Below, one piece after another: positions 4,986 through 5,278 of a stretch of 5,278 nt of DNA. This stretch comes from Candidatus Galligastranaerophilus intestinigallinarum. GTDB lineage: Bacteria > Cyanobacteriota > Vampirovibrionia > Gastranaerophilales > Gastranaerophilaceae. Below the pieces are notes generated by a model that saw only the letters and a list, made by a program, of their open reading frames with translations, was not told where the DNA came from and searched no databases. Positions within the stretch are counted from its first letter, which is position 1. Every line of letters begins with the position of its first letter. The DNA lies in NCBI GenBank assembly GCA_018715855.1, contig DVKW01000198.1, positions 1 through 5,278 on the forward strand, in the 5' to 3' direction. The position numbers and the translations under genes were made by a program.

Positions 4986-5278
4986 ATTCGGGTGTAAAAA
5001 TTTTTTTAATTATTGAAATTTTGTTTTCTTCGCCAAAAAATATTGAAGAAATTTCAAACAAATTGCTTGAATACAACATAAAAGCAGACAAAAAAACCGT
5101 TTCCAAATATTTAAGAACACTAAAACTTTTCGGTTTTGAAATAGAAAAAATAAACGGCAGGTTTCAGGTTTTAAATTCGCCCCTTATGATTAAACAAAAA
5201 AATTCGGGTGCAGAAATTATTTTTCTTTTAATGGAATATTTTTTTGAAAAAGAAAATGTTGAATATGAAATTTTAAAA
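4970..5278 (+). CDS. Second WYL-type regulator (partial, N-terminal 103 residues)
   Basis: An open frame starts at ATG 4970 and runs without a stop to the window's last base, giving 103 residues of a longer protein. Residues about 8-70 form a winged helix-turn-helix like that of the preceding gene: a helical start (GVKIFLIIEILFS), then KTVSKYLRTLKLFGFEIEKINGRFQV, which parallels ETLKLDINSLIKSGFQLERKGKRENFRYEL upstream. The linker that follows also resembles the upstream protein. A WYL domain is expected beyond the window but is not visible. The start is supported by a GGGGG run (4955-4959) ten bases upstream and by the 16-base overlap with the previous gene, which suggests translational coupling. 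Paired WYL regulators such as PafB and PafC act together as a heterodimer; that this pair does so is an inference. Confidence 0.75.
   Translation, partial: MPNSINSGVKIFLIIEILFSSPKNIEEISNKLLEYNIKADKKTVSKYLRTLKLFGFEIEKINGRFQVLNSPLMIKQKNSGAEIIFLLMEYFFEKENVEYEILK

Noticed and set aside
4918..5106. 62-residue minus-strand frame at the WYL gene junction
   Set aside because: It is antisense to the end of one WYL gene and the start of the next; the plus-strand reading has clear winged-helix similarity.
1..5278. CRISPR arrays, insertion sequences, tRNA or rRNA genes
   Set aside because: No regularly spaced direct repeats, transposase frames, or tRNA/rRNA signatures were seen on either strand.

Overview
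The window is AT-rich (roughly 30% G+C by eye) bacterial DNA. The best lineage clue is the ribosomal protein S1. Its N-terminal block (an 'EYNFKKGDLVKG' start, then 'GAIIDIGAKSNA') matches the S1 form of Cyanobacteria rather than those of Proteobacteria or Firmicutes. With the very low G+C and weak Shine-Dalgarno signals, this suggests a non-photosynthetic cyanobacterial relative of the Melainabacteria/Gastranaerophilales type. That placement is an inference from one protein and was not tested with a tree.

Layout: Positions 1-100 hold no protein gene but look like a compact small RNA gene on the minus strand. It has a near-consensus extended -10 promoter (105-133), a structured body closed by a GGTAC-type stem, and a perfect 24-base palindrome followed by T residues that reads as an intrinsic terminator. 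Positions 101-223 are AT-rich spacer holding that promoter and the start signal of the next gene. At 224-589 (+) is a small three-helix membrane protein of unknown function whose stop overlaps the end of a convergent four-gene operon. That operon runs on the minus strand from about 3914 to 586: S1 (rpsA), a double zf-TFIIB zinc-finger protein, LemA, and an HtpX-type M48 membrane zinc protease with an added C-terminal zinc ribbon. The genes are 5 and 16 bases apart, or overlap by one base. Across a 153-base divergent regulatory region, a pair of WYL-type transcriptional regulators runs on the plus strand; the second overlaps the first by 16 bases and leaves the window unfinished.

How the genes may work together: LemA and M48/HtpX proteins are often neighbours in bacteria and are linked to membrane-protein quality control. 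Here they are co-transcribed with S1, a core translation factor, through a small zinc-finger protein. The divergent WYL pair could regulate itself and perhaps the S1 operon, because repeated TTTGT/ACAAA half-sites lie among the promoters. No known defence, CRISPR or mobile system is visible. The most novel-looking items are the unassigned small RNA gene and two genes whose promoters lie so close to ATG that they look leaderless.
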